Below, piece after piece: positions 1 through 6,370 of a stretch of DNA of 10,801 nt. Each line of letters opens with the position of its first letter. Position 1 is the stretch's first letter. This DNA is from Actinomycetota bacterium (GTDB taxonomy: Bacteria > Actinomycetota > Acidimicrobiia > Acidimicrobiales > JAHWLA01): the NCBI GenBank assembly GCA_019347595.1, contig JAHWLA010000079.1, positions 1 through 10,801 on the forward strand. Reading direction: 5' to 3'. Made by a program: the position numbers and the translations under genes. The notes under the pieces were generated by a model. The model was not told the origin of the DNA, searched no databases, and saw only the letters and a program-made list of their open reading frames with translations.

Positions 1-2
1 GC

Positions 3-78
3 GGGGGCTGGGTGTCGGGGCGGCGGGCGGGGTGGGTGTGGCGCCTGCCGTCGGGCGGCCCCCGCCGCCCCCCCTCCC
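3..78. other. Gene-free G-tract/C-tract region with quadruplex potential
   Basis: I see no credible gene in the first 150 bases. Positions 3-36 carry six runs of three or more G separated by loops of 1-4 nt, which fits a G-quadruplex motif on the plus strand. Positions 59-78 carry C-runs (five, seven and three C), giving a similar motif on the minus strand. Reading frames through here translate to Arg/Pro/Gly-rich text typical of biased composition. Quadruplex formation is inferred from the pattern only. Confidence 0.4.
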
Positions 79-91
79 GGGTGGCGTGCGT

Positions 92-145
92 CCGTTCTCG
101 TTGCGGAAGTGCGCCCGGGGGGGCGCACTTCCGCAACGAGAACGG
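92..145 (-). terminator. Perfect 25-bp hairpin terminator after the HAD gene
   Basis: Arms 92-116 and 121-145 are exact reverse complements over 25 bp, with a four-base loop of G (plus strand) at 117-120. The hairpin begins 7 nt beyond the stop codon of the minus-strand HAD gene. No U-tract follows, as is common for terminators in high-GC actinobacteria. The base of the stem (CCGTTCTCG / CGAGAACGG) is shared with the hairpin at 10079-10135. Confidence 0.8.
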
Positions 146-152
146 GCCGGGG

Positions 153-887
153 TCAGCCGACGAGGGCGGCGAGGTCGGAGGCCACCACGTCGGGGACGGG
201 CGCCACCGGCAAGTGCGCCGCCGAGGTGACCCCGCTCAGCACCAGGGCGAAGCGGGCCTCGAGCCGCCGGGCGAACACGCCGTCGGTCGAGGGCCGGTCG
301 CCGACCATCACGTCCACCGCCCCCACCCGCTCGGCCACCAGGTCGGCCATCGGCAGGTGCGGCTTGCCCGCGACCATCGGCGTCACCCCGCCCGCCGTGG
401 CCACCGCGGCCAGCAGCGCCCCGCCGCCGGGTAGCTGCCCCGTCGGCGTGGGGTAGGTGGCGTCTTCGTTGGTCCCCACCAAGCGGGCGCCGGCGTGGAT
501 GGCGGCCGTCGCCGCGGCCAGGCGGGCGAAGTCGAAGTCCTTGTGCCAGCCCACGACCACGGCGTCGGCGGGCCCCTCCCGCACCACGCGCACACCCCGC
601 GCCTCCAGCGCCTCCGCCACGCCCGGCCCTGCGCACAGCAGCGCGGTCGAGCTCGGTTCCAGCAAGCGGGCAGCGGCCTGGGCCGACGTCAGGACATCCT
701 CGGCATCGGCGGGGATGCCCATGCCCGCCAGCTTCTTCACGTAGTCGTCGACGGTCGGCGACGAGTTGTTGGTGAGGAACACCACGCGCTCGCCCCGGTC
801 GCGCAGTCGGGCGACGGCCTCGGCCGCGCCGGGGATCGGAGTCTCGGCGAGCCACACCACGCCGTCGAGGTCGAGCGCCCAGGTCAT
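153..887 (-). CDS. HAD-IIA family sugar-phosphatase-like hydrolase
   Basis: A 244-residue haloacid dehalogenase hydrolase of subclass IIA, the NagD / phosphoglycolate phosphatase-like group. The order of motifs is complete: motif I DLDGVVW (nucleophile D6, acid/base D8), motif II FLTNNSS near residue 39, the motif III lysine in VAGKPH (K175), and motif IV VGDRPSTDG with D197 and D202. The cap region (about 75-165) is the C2 type. Such enzymes dephosphorylate small phosphorylated metabolites in the cytoplasm; the substrate cannot be read from sequence. The frame stays open upstream to 1289, but that extension lies antisense to the DUF1015 gene and is not HAD-like, so the ATG just before motif I is chosen. 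No clear SD is seen. It diverges from the DUF1015 gene, so they may share a promoter region but not a transcript. Confidence 0.9.
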   Translation of the reverse strand: MTWALDLDGVVWLAETPIPGAAEAVARLRDRGERVVFLTNNSSPTVDDYVKKLAGMGIPADAEDVLTSAQAAARLLEPSSTALLCAGPGVAEALEARGVRVVREGPADAVVVGWHKDFDFARLAAATAAIHAGARLVGTNEDATYPTPTGQLPGGGALLAAVATAGGVTPMVAGKPHLPMADLVAERVGAVDVMVGDRPSTDGVFARRLEARFALVLSGVTSAAHLPVAPVPDVVASDLAALVG

Positions 888-923
888 GTGCCCGATCCTG
901 ACCGATTCTGCTACGCAGTGCGG
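888..923. promoter_or_regulatory. Divergent promoter gap between HAD and DUF1015 genes
   Basis: Only 36 bp separate the two opposed start codons, so both promoters must lie here or inside the other gene. Neither gene has a recognisable SD, which would fit leaderless transcripts. Weak -10-like hexamers are GATTCT at 904-909 (plus) and CAGAAT at 910-905 (minus); they overlap each other. This is a suggestion from position, not a strong motif match. Confidence 0.3.
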
Positions 924-2117
924 GTGCCCCGCTTCGACCCGTTCCCCGGTATCCGCTACAACGCAGAGGACGGCTACGTCGACGCCGTCGTCGCCCCGCC
1001 CTACGACGTCATCGACGAGGAGGAGCGGGCCCGGCTGGTCGAACGCAGCCCCTACAACGCGGTGCGGGTCGAGCTGCCGCGTGAAGAGGGGGACGGCCGC
1101 ACCAAGTACGAGGTGGCCCGCGACCTGTTCCGGGCGTGGCTGGGCGAGGGCGCGCTGGTGCAGGACGAGCCCGCCTTCTACGTCTACCGCATGGGCTTCC
1201 ACGACGAGACGGGCCGGCCCCGGCAGACGGCGGGCATCCTCGGGGCGCTGGAGCTCTCGCAGCCGGGCGAGGGCGGCATCCTCCCCCACGAACGCACGAC
1301 GCCCAAGGACAAGGCCGACCGCCTCGACATCCTGCGCACCACGCAGGTCAACCTCTCACCCATCTGGGGGCTCTCCCCTGCAGAGGGGCTGTCCGCCCTG
1401 TGCGACGTGCCCGGTGCGCCCCTCGTGCGGGCCACCGACGACGAGGGCGTGCACCACCGGCTGTGGAAGGTGACGCAGCCGGGCGTGGTGGAGGCCATCT
1501 CGTCGGCCGTGGCGTCGGCGCCGATCATCGTGGCCGACGGCCACCACCGCTTCGAGGTGGGCAACGCCTACAAGGACGAGCAGGGAGGGGCGTCGGGCCC
1601 GTGGAACTCGATCCTGGCCTACGTGGTCGAGTTGGCCGAGGAACAGTTGGAGGTGCGGGCCATCCACCGCCTGCTCGACGGGCTGCCCGACGGCTTCGAC
1701 CTGCTCGACGCCCTGGCCGCCCACTTCGACGTGTTCGACGCGGGCAAGGCCGACGAGACGGTGCCGGCCCGGATGCAGGACGCGGGCGCGCTGACGTTGG
1801 TGACCACCGACGGGGCGTGGTTCCTGCGGCCCTCGGCAGCCACGATGGAGGCGGCCGAGCACGATCTGGACTCCAGCCGCCTCGATGTTGCCCTCGCCGC
1901 CTTCCCCGACGGCGCGCGGGTGCGCTTCCAGCACGGGGTCGACAACGTGGTGCGCGCCGTCGACCGAGGCGACGCCCAAGCGGGCGTGCTGCTGCGGCCT
2001 GCCACCGTCGGCCAGATCGCCGCCATCGGCCACGGGGGCGAGCGCATGCCGCCGAAGACCACGTTCTTCAACCCCAAGCCGCGCACCGGGATGGTGTTCC
2101 GGTCGGTCGCGCCATAG
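924..2117 (+). CDS. DUF1015 family protein (COG4198)
   Basis: A full-length member of the DUF1015 family at 397 residues, close to the family's usual size of about 400. Recognisable blocks are the N-terminal PRFDPFPGIRY, APPYDVI (about 24-30), the HERTTPKDKADRLDILR block (about 122-138), ADGHHRFEVGNAYKDE (about 204-219) and the C-terminal MPPKTTFFNPKP block. The biochemical role of the family is not established to my knowledge, so none is assigned. The start is ambiguous: in-frame GTG codons sit at 888, 918 and 924. I chose 924 because it puts the conserved PRF block at the N-terminus. There is no SD. It is transcribed away from the HAD gene. A possible terminator follows the stop. Confidence 0.88.
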   Translation: MPRFDPFPGIRYNAEDGYVDAVVAPPYDVIDEEERARLVERSPYNAVRVELPREEGDGRTKYEVARDLFRAWLGEGALVQDEPAFYVYRMGFHDETGRPRQTAGILGALELSQPGEGGILPHERTTPKDKADRLDILRTTQVNLSPIWGLSPAEGLSALCDVPGAPLVRATDDEGVHHRLWKVTQPGVVEAISSAVASAPIIVADGHHRFEVGNAYKDEQGGASGPWNSILAYVVELAEEQLEVRAIHRLLDGLPDGFDLLDALAAHFDVFDAGKADETVPARMQDAGALTLVTTDGAWFLRPSAATMEAAEHDLDSSRLDVALAAFPDGARVRFQHGVDNVVRAVDRGDAQAGVLLRPATVGQIAAIGHGGERMPPKTTFFNPKPRTGMVFRSVAP

Positions 2118-2145
2118 CCGCGACGGCGGGACGCGTTGCGCGGCT
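2116..2145 (+). terminator. Possible terminator after the DUF1015 gene
   Basis: Seven-base arms AGCCGCG (2116-2122) and CGCGGCT (2139-2145) pair perfectly around a 16-nt loop, starting inside the DUF1015 stop codon. The loop is long and no U-tract follows, so support is modest. It overlaps the weak -35 hexamer proposed for the next gene. Confidence 0.3.
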
Positions 2146-2164
2146 CCCTACCGATGAGTAACCA
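2136..2164 (+). promoter_or_regulatory. Weak promoter candidate for the Ada-motif membrane protein
   Basis: TTGCGC (2136-2141) and TAACCA (2159-2164) stand 17 nt apart. Transcription would begin close to the ATG at 2172, giving a leaderless mRNA, consistent with the absence of any SD. Both hexamers match consensus only partly. Confidence 0.25.
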
Positions 2165-2171
2165 TGGACCC

Positions 2172-2759
2172 ATGCAGACCGTGGCCGATCGCCCGGAAGT
2201 GTCCATGTCGGCGCCCGCCCCGTCGCGTGCAGCGCTGGTCGTCGACCGCGTGCGCCGCCGCTGGGCAGGGATGGCAGGCCGCATCGGCCTGGGCTTGGCC
2301 GTCGTGGGCTTCATCGTCATCTTCCTCGGCTGGAACGGCGCTGCGGGCCTGAACCGCGTGCCCGGACAGCTCCCCTACCTGCTGTCCGCGGGCGCCACCG
2401 GCCTCGGCCTGATCGTGCTCGGAGCGGCCCTGCTGGTGGCCGAGAGCAATCGGCGGGACCGGGCCGTGCTGGAGATGCAGCTCGTCGAGCTCAACCACCA
2501 GCTCACCCGCCTGTCGGCCGCCACCGCCGCCGTGGCGGGCAACGGCCACACGTCGGCCACGCCGTCGCCCACCGCCACCGGGGGCCGTCGTCGCCCGCAG
2601 TCCCGGGCCGACGCCTCGACCCAGCTCGTGGTCGCCGGGCGGACCTCGTTCCACGATCCGTCCTGCCACCTCATCGAGGGGCGCTCCGACGGCGTGCGCA
2701 TGACCCGCGACGACGCCGTGGCCGAGGGCCTGTCGCCCTGCCGGGTCTGCACTCCCTAG
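2172..2759 (+). CDS. Two-helix membrane protein with Ada-like Cys/His C-terminal motif
   Basis: A 195-residue protein not assigned to a named family. It has a short basic N-terminus (RVRRR near residue 30), two predicted membrane helices (about 38-56 and 70-90), a charged heptad-like stretch that could form a coiled coil (about 92-118), and a Pro/Thr/Arg linker (about 120-150). The C-terminal block has F160, H161 and C165, ending in SPCRVCTP with C190 and C193. Its spacing resembles the Ada metal-binding domain (FH-x-x-x-C ... PC-x-x-C), so zinc binding is plausible, though that is inference. Both ends should lie on the same membrane face, probably the cytoplasm. Alternative starts are ATG 2154 and TTG 2136; none has an SD. 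The methyltransferase gene follows immediately and may overlap it. Confidence 0.75.
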   Translation: MQTVADRPEVSMSAPAPSRAALVVDRVRRRWAGMAGRIGLGLAVVGFIVIFLGWNGAAGLNRVPGQLPYLLSAGATGLGLIVLGAALLVAESNRRDRAVLEMQLVELNHQLTRLSAATAAVAGNGHTSATPSPTATGGRRRPQSRADASTQLVVAGRTSFHDPSCHLIEGRSDGVRMTRDDAVAEGLSPCRVCTP

Positions 2760-3406
2760 CGTCGCCGGTCGACCTCGGCGCCCTGTACGACTGGGAGTGC
2801 GAGCGGGTCCTCGCTCGTACCGACCAGGATCTCCCGTTCTACCGGTCGCTGCTGGCGCGCACCGGTGCGCCCGTGCTGGAGCTGGCGTGCGGCACCGGGC
2901 GGGTGGCGGCTGCCCTGGGCGCCGTCGGTCTCGACATCGACTTCGCCATGGCCCGCCGGGCCGTGGCCAGAGGCGTGCCCGTCGTGATGGGTGACATGCG
3001 GAGGTTCGCCTTCCGGTGGCGCTTCCCGCTCGTGCTCATCCCGTGGAACAGCCTGCAACTGCTCGATGCCGCAGGCCGGGCCGCCTGCCTGGCGTGCGTG
3101 GCCGAGCACCTGGCGCCCGACGGGCTCGTCGGGCTGGAGCTCGTCGACGTGGAGCCGCTCGACGCCCCCATGGCGCCGGTGCACGCCGACGACACGGCGT
3201 CGCTGGCCGCGGCGCTGACATGGTCGGGCCACGCCCTCGTCTACCGCCGTCGCTACACGGTCGGAGCAACGACCGTCGAGAACGTCATCGAGCTCCATCC
3301 GGTGGCCGACGCCGAGCTCGCGGCTGCCGGGTTCGAGATCGTGGACCGGGAGAACGACGGGCCGAGGCGGCGACTGGCGCTGCGCCCACTCGATAACCTG
3401 CGCTGA
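2747..3406 (+). CDS. Class I SAM-dependent methyltransferase, start codon uncertain
   Basis: The translated frame holds a Rossmann-fold methyltransferase: motif I VLELACGTGRV, then GLDIDFAMARRA with the acidic pair expected to contact SAM, then GDMRRF, and PWNSLQLL after the next strand. The recognisable reading extends upstream through ALYDWECERVLARTDQDLPFYR, so the first canonical start, a GTG at 2873 inside motif I, cannot be correct. No ATG, GTG or TTG occurs in this frame between the stop at 2159 and 2873. I place a provisional start at CTG 2747, overlapping the upstream stop by 13 nt and giving 219 residues; CTG 2783 is another option. The segment between motif I and the acidic residues is short for the fold. 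The substrate is unknown. It is probably co-transcribed with the membrane protein gene. Confidence 0.75.
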   Translation: MHSLASPVDLGALYDWECERVLARTDQDLPFYRSLLARTGAPVLELACGTGRVAAALGAVGLDIDFAMARRAVARGVPVVMGDMRRFAFRWRFPLVLIPWNSLQLLDAAGRAACLACVAEHLAPDGLVGLELVDVEPLDAPMAPVHADDTASLAAALTWSGHALVYRRRYTVGATTVENVIELHPVADAELAAAGFEIVDRENDGPRRRLALRPLDNLR

Positions 3407-3414
3407 GGTCAAAA

Positions 3415-3422
3415 TGGGGGGA
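3415..3422 (+). promoter_or_regulatory. Ribosome binding site deciding the start at 3429
   Basis: A purine-rich TGGGGGGA stretch lies 6 nt before ATG 3429. An in-frame ATG at 3414 sits on this site and has no SD of its own, so 3429 is preferred. Confidence 0.55.
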
Positions 3423-3428
3423 GCCCTA

Positions 3429-3821
3429 ATGAGGCATGCGCAGGCAAGTCATCGACGATTCCGGCGGGCAGCCATCGCTGTCGGCCTCACTGGAGGGGTG
3501 TTGGGGTTCGGAGGCGTCGAATCAGCCGACGCGCATCCTCTCTACTGCAGCTTCCAAAGCGGCGCCTATATCCCGGTCACCGAATACGCGGCGACGAGCA
3601 TTTGGATCAGCCTCTACGACCCGCACCTCTCCGTGTGCTACACCACGCCGGAGTCGGCGTTGGGCGGCAGCGTCACAGTCGGGTGGGATTGGAGGGGGTC
3701 GATCGAGTCTGGACCCAGCGACGTCTTCGTCTCATGCACACGATCGGGCACCGTGAACAACTATTGCTACTGGAGCCTCAGGGAGCCTGGGAACCCGACA
3801 GTCGGGCCTGTCGACCCGTGA
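3429..3821 (+). CDS. Small secreted four-cysteine protein of unknown function
   Basis: A 130-residue protein that I do not recognise. It has a basic N-terminus (HRRFRRAA), a hydrophobic core (about 14-30) and a likely signal peptidase I site after SADA (residue 35). The mature part is about 95 residues with four cysteines (40, 70, 103, 113), enough for two disulfides, many Ser, Tyr and Trp residues, and no further membrane segment. It is therefore predicted to be exported and free outside the membrane. Third-codon positions look less GC-biased than in the neighbours (TAT, TTT, ATA and GCA codons appear), which may mean later acquisition or low expression. It sits 22 nt after the methyltransferase and converges on livF with 7 nt between stops. 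Confidence 0.65.
   Translation: MRHAQASHRRFRRAAIAVGLTGGVLGFGGVESADAHPLYCSFQSGAYIPVTEYAATSIWISLYDPHLSVCYTTPESALGGSVTVGWDWRGSIESGPSDVFVSCTRSGTVNNYCYWSLREPGNPTVGPVDP
3796..3813. terminator. Possible bidirectional terminator between convergent genes
   Basis: CGACAG (3796-3801) and CTGTCG (3808-3813) form a 6-bp stem around a 6-nt loop, inside the last codons of the secreted protein gene and 16 nt beyond the livF stop on the other strand. The overlapping CCCGACAGTCGGG offers an alternative fold. With only 7 nt between the opposed stops, any terminator must lie inside coding sequence. No U-tract. Confidence 0.35.
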
Positions 3822-3828
3822 GGGTTGC

Positions 3829-4548
3829 CTACGCCGGAGCGCCGAGGTAGGTCTCGCGCAGGCGGGCGGAGTCGCGGATCTCGTCGCCGTGGCCCTGGTA
3901 GACGAGCTGGCCCTTCTCCATCACCAGTGCCCGGTCGGCGTGGCGCAGGGCGCCGATGTTCTGCTCCACGAGGATGACCGTGACGCCGTCGGCCTTGATG
4001 CGGTCGACCACGGCGAACACCGTCTTGGCCAGCAGGGGCGACAACCCCAGCGACGCCTCGTCGATGATCAGCAGGCGGGGGTCGGCCATCATGCCGCGCC
4101 CGATGGCGAGCATCTGCTGCTCGCCGCCCGACATGCTTCCTGCCAACTGGTCCTTGCGCTCGGCCAAGCGCGGGAAGTACTCGAATACCCGCTCCAGGCT
4201 GGCGTCGATGCCCGCCTTGTCGTGCTTGCGCCGAACCCAGGCGCCCAGCTTCAGGTTCTGGAGCACCGTCAAAGCGGGGAAGGTCCGCCGTCCCTCCGGG
4301 ACCATCGCCATACCGCGCCTGACGAGCTCCGCGGGCGACTTGCCGGTGATCTCCTCGCCGTCGAACCGGACCACGCCCTTGGTGGGCTTGTAGAGGCCGA
4401 CCAGGTTGGAGACCGTCGTCGTCTTTCCGGCGCCGTTGAGACCGAGGAGCACCGCCGTCTCCCCCTCGGGGATGTCGAAGCTCACCCCCTGGAGCACGGG
4501 CAAGGCACCGTAGCCGGCGTGCAGGTCTTCGACTTCGAGCAGCGCCAT
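3829..4548 (-). CDS. livF: Branched-chain amino acid-type ABC transporter ATPase LivF
   Basis: One of the two cytoplasmic ATPases of the importer, 239 residues as usual for LivF. Visible motifs: Walker A GLNGAGKTT (36-44), the LivF-type VPEGRRTFPALTV block (83-95) where the Q-loop glutamine is replaced by glutamate, signature SGGEQQ (140-145), Walker B LLIIDE (159-164) followed by ASLGLSP, and the LivF-type switch VEQN (194-197) in place of the usual histidine. These departures from the general ABC pattern are normal for LivF. It is the last gene of the operon; ATG lies 3 nt after the livG stop. Its SD (GGAGG, about 4564-4560) is 11 nt upstream and partly within a hairpin in the end of livG. 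The true substrate may differ from leucine/isoleucine/valine. Confidence 0.93.
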   Translation of the reverse strand: MALLEVEDLHAGYGALPVLQGVSFDIPEGETAVLLGLNGAGKTTTVSNLVGLYKPTKGVVRFDGEEITGKSPAELVRRGMAMVPEGRRTFPALTVLQNLKLGAWVRRKHDKAGIDASLERVFEYFPRLAERKDQLAGSMSGGEQQMLAIGRGMMADPRLLIIDEASLGLSPLLAKTVFAVVDRIKADGVTVILVEQNIGALRHADRALVMEKGQLVYQGHGDEIRDSARLRETYLGAPA

Positions 4549-4551
4549 GTC

Positions 4552-5328
4552 CTACGCCACCTCCTCGGCCTCTTCGCCGAGGTAGGCCGTCACGACCTCG
4601 GGGTGGGTGCGGACGTCCTCCGGCTTGCCTTCGGTGAGGAGCTGGCCGAAGTTGAGGCAGTACACGTAGTCGCACACGGCGACGACGAGCGGAACATGGT
4701 GCTCGATCATGAGAACGGTGAGGCCCAGCTCCTTGCGCAGGCGCAGGAGGACATCACCGAATGTGTGCGACTCCTCCGGGCCCATGCCCGAGGTTGGCTC
4801 GTCGAGCATGAGGATCTCCGGGTCGGTGGCCAACACGGCCGCCATCTCGACGTTCTTCATCGTCCCGTAGGGCAAGCCCGCCACCCGGCGGTGGGCCAGG
4901 TGAGCCAGTCCGACGAGATCGAGGATCTCCATGGCTCGCTGCCGGAGCACCTTCTCCTCGGCCCAGGTATTGCCCGCGCCCAGGATGCCCGCGCCCGCCG
5001 AGTACTCGACCTTGGTGTGCTGGGCCGTGATCAGGTTTTCCAACACGGTGGCGCCCTTCACCAGGCCGACCTGCTGGAAGGTGCGACCCATCCCCATGGC
5101 GGCGCGCTGGTGGATGGGGATCTCGGTGACATCGACGCCCAGGAACCGCACCCGACCGTCGTTGGGGCGGTAGAAGCCGGTGATGCAGTTGAACAGGGTG
5201 GTCTTGCCGGCGCCATTGGGGCCGATCAGCCCCACGATCTCGAGCTCCTGGGCCTTGACGGAGACGTTGCCGAGCGCCTGGAGACCGCCGAACCGGATGG
5301 AGATGTCGTCTACGTCAAGGACGGCCAC
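4552..5328 (-). CDS. livG: Branched-chain amino acid-type ABC transporter ATPase LivG
   Basis: The second ATPase subunit, 258 residues. Walker A GPNGAGKTT (36-44), Q-loop GRTFQQ (81-86), the extended insert typical of LivG (about 100-135), Walker B ILMLDE (172-177) followed by PTSGMGPEE, and H-loop histidine H210. The signature region reads LPYGTMKNVEMA (152-163); the family norm is LSYGQQRxLE, so the serine is proline here. The frame is open up to a GTG at 5367, but an AGGAGG (5340-5335) stands exactly 6 nt before GTG 5328, and the protein aligns from AVLDVDDISIRFGG, so 5328 is chosen. That start overlaps the end of livM by 14 nt, indicating translational coupling. It forms a heterodimer with LivF on the inner face of the membrane. 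Confidence 0.93.
   Translation of the reverse strand: MAVLDVDDISIRFGGLQALGNVSVKAQELEIVGLIGPNGAGKTTLFNCITGFYRPNDGRVRFLGVDVTEIPIHQRAAMGMGRTFQQVGLVKGATVLENLITAQHTKVEYSAGAGILGAGNTWAEEKVLRQRAMEILDLVGLAHLAHRRVAGLPYGTMKNVEMAAVLATDPEILMLDEPTSGMGPEESHTFGDVLLRLRKELGLTVLMIEHHVPLVVAVCDYVYCLNFGQLLTEGKPEDVRTHPEVVTAYLGEEAEEVA
4563..4582 (-). promoter_or_regulatory. Hairpin at the livG end partly covering the livF SD
   Basis: CCTCGGC (4563-4569) and GCCGAGG (4576-4582) pair over 7 bp around a 6-nt loop. On the minus-strand mRNA the last bases of the stem run into the livF SD, so two bases of GGAGG are paired and three are free. It would make livF initiation partly dependent on ribosomes finishing livG. Confidence 0.35.
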
Positions 5329-6370
5329 TGACACCCTCCTGCACGAATTGCTCGCCGTGGTGGACACGGAACGGCCCGCCTGTCATCCAGGACGTGATCG
5401 GCTTGATCTGCTGGCCGACACCGCCCGGATAGAACACAAGGGTGATGATCAGCAGCGCCGGCCCCAAGGCGAGCAGCCAGAACGACCACCTGATCCCGAA
5501 GTAGTCGCCGACGTATGTCGGCAGCACCTCGAACAGGGCCGTGAACACCAGGATCCCTGCGGGCGAACGGAGTCCGCCGACCACGGTGATGAGGACGAGG
5601 AACAGCGCCATCTCGAAGTTGATGCCCTGCGAGTCGACCCGCCCGTTGAGGAACGCGTAGAGCGTGCCCGCCAGCCCCACGAACGCACCCGACACGACGA
5701 AGGCGATCAGCTTGTAGCGGGAGACGGGGATGCCGTAGGAGGCCGCCACCTGCTCGTTCTCCCGGACCGCGCTCACCGCCCGACCTGCCTTGCTGCGCAC
5801 GAACCGCCAGTTGAAGAACAGGACGCCGGCGAGCACGACGAGGCTGAAGTAGTAGAAGGCGTGGTCGCCGAGCAGGAGCGCGGGCCGCGGCGCTTCGACA
5901 CCTGAGCCCTTGCCGAAGATCCCGAGGTTGAACAGCGTCTCCTGCGCCATGCGCCCGTAGGCAAGGGTGACGAGCGCGAGGTAGAGCCCGCGTACTCGCA
6001 GCGCGACGACGCCCATCAGCAACGACGCGACCGCACCCGAAAGGGCGCCCGCCAGGAGACCGACCCAGAAGGTCTGCTGGTGGACGGTGACCACGTAGGC
6101 TGACACGAACGCGCCCACGCCCAGGAAACCCTGGTGGCCGAGCGAGATCTGCCCGGCGTAGCCGATGAGCACGTTCAGCGAGAGCGCGGCGATGGCGAAG
6201 ACGACACCCAGCGACCAGCGCTGCGCGTGGAACGTCTCCAGTGACAACGGGAAGACGAGCAGGAAGGCGGCCAGCACGCCCCAGGCGGCCAGTCGAGGGA
6301 TCCACCGCACTACCGACTTGGCGCGCTCGGCACTGTCGGGATGATCGAGGACGGCATCGGCGACCGCCAT
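5315..6370 (-). CDS. livM: Branched-chain amino acid-type ABC transporter permease LivM
   Basis: One of two integral membrane permeases forming the channel, 351 residues. The family blocks are clear: GYAGQISLGHQGFLGVGAF (about 70-88), the LRVRGLYLALVTLAYG block (about 124-139), AASYGIPVSRYKLIAFVVSGAFVGLAGTLYA, and a VVGGLRSPAGILVFTALFEVL block toward the C-terminus. Multiple hydrophobic helices alternate with short loops. The frame is open upstream to 6475 but that part is a shadow of livH; ATG 6370 has a strong SD (AGGAGG, 4 nt upstream) and starts on the last base of the livH stop (TGATG). Residues 1-28 form a hydrophilic N-terminal extension before the first helix. Confidence 0.93.
   Translation of the reverse strand: MAVADAVLDHPDSAERAKSVVRWIPRLAAWGVLAAFLLVFPLSLETFHAQRWSLGVVFAIAALSLNVLIGYAGQISLGHQGFLGVGAFVSAYVVTVHQQTFWVGLLAGALSGAVASLLMGVVALRVRGLYLALVTLAYGRMAQETLFNLGIFGKGSGVEAPRPALLLGDHAFYYFSLVVLAGVLFFNWRFVRSKAGRAVSAVRENEQVAASYGIPVSRYKLIAFVVSGAFVGLAGTLYAFLNGRVDSQGINFEMALFLVLITVVGGLRSPAGILVFTALFEVLPTYVGDYFGIRWSFWLLALGPALLIITLVFYPGGVGQQIKPITSWMTGGPFRVHHGEQFVQEGVSGRP

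Noticed and set aside
1..152. Short plus-strand frames at the left edge considered as genes
   Set aside because: Extreme Arg/Pro/Gly composition, no SD, and they run antisense through the terminator and the HAD gene.
495..923. N-terminal extension of the DUF1015 frame
   Set aside because: It is antisense to the HAD gene; conserved DUF1015 sequence begins at the GTG at 924.
888..1289. N-terminal extension of the HAD frame on the minus strand
   Set aside because: It is antisense to the well-supported DUF1015 gene, lacks HAD features, and motif I begins right after ATG 887.
1136..2161. 341-codon open frame inside the DUF1015 gene
   Set aside because: Shifted frame with Arg/Gly/Pro-rich low-complexity translation.
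3436..3756. 106-codon frame overlapping the secreted protein gene
   Set aside because: The overlapping frame at 3429 has an SD, a signal peptide and a sensible mature domain; this one has none.
3889..5331. 480-codon open frame on the plus strand
   Set aside because: Antisense to livF and livG. Its His/Asp/Gln-rich translation is the usual mirror of a GC-rich gene.
5310..6305. 331-codon open frame on the minus strand overlapping livM
   Set aside because: Out-of-frame reading of livM; Arg/Ala/Pro-rich with no membrane helices, while the livM frame has full family motifs.
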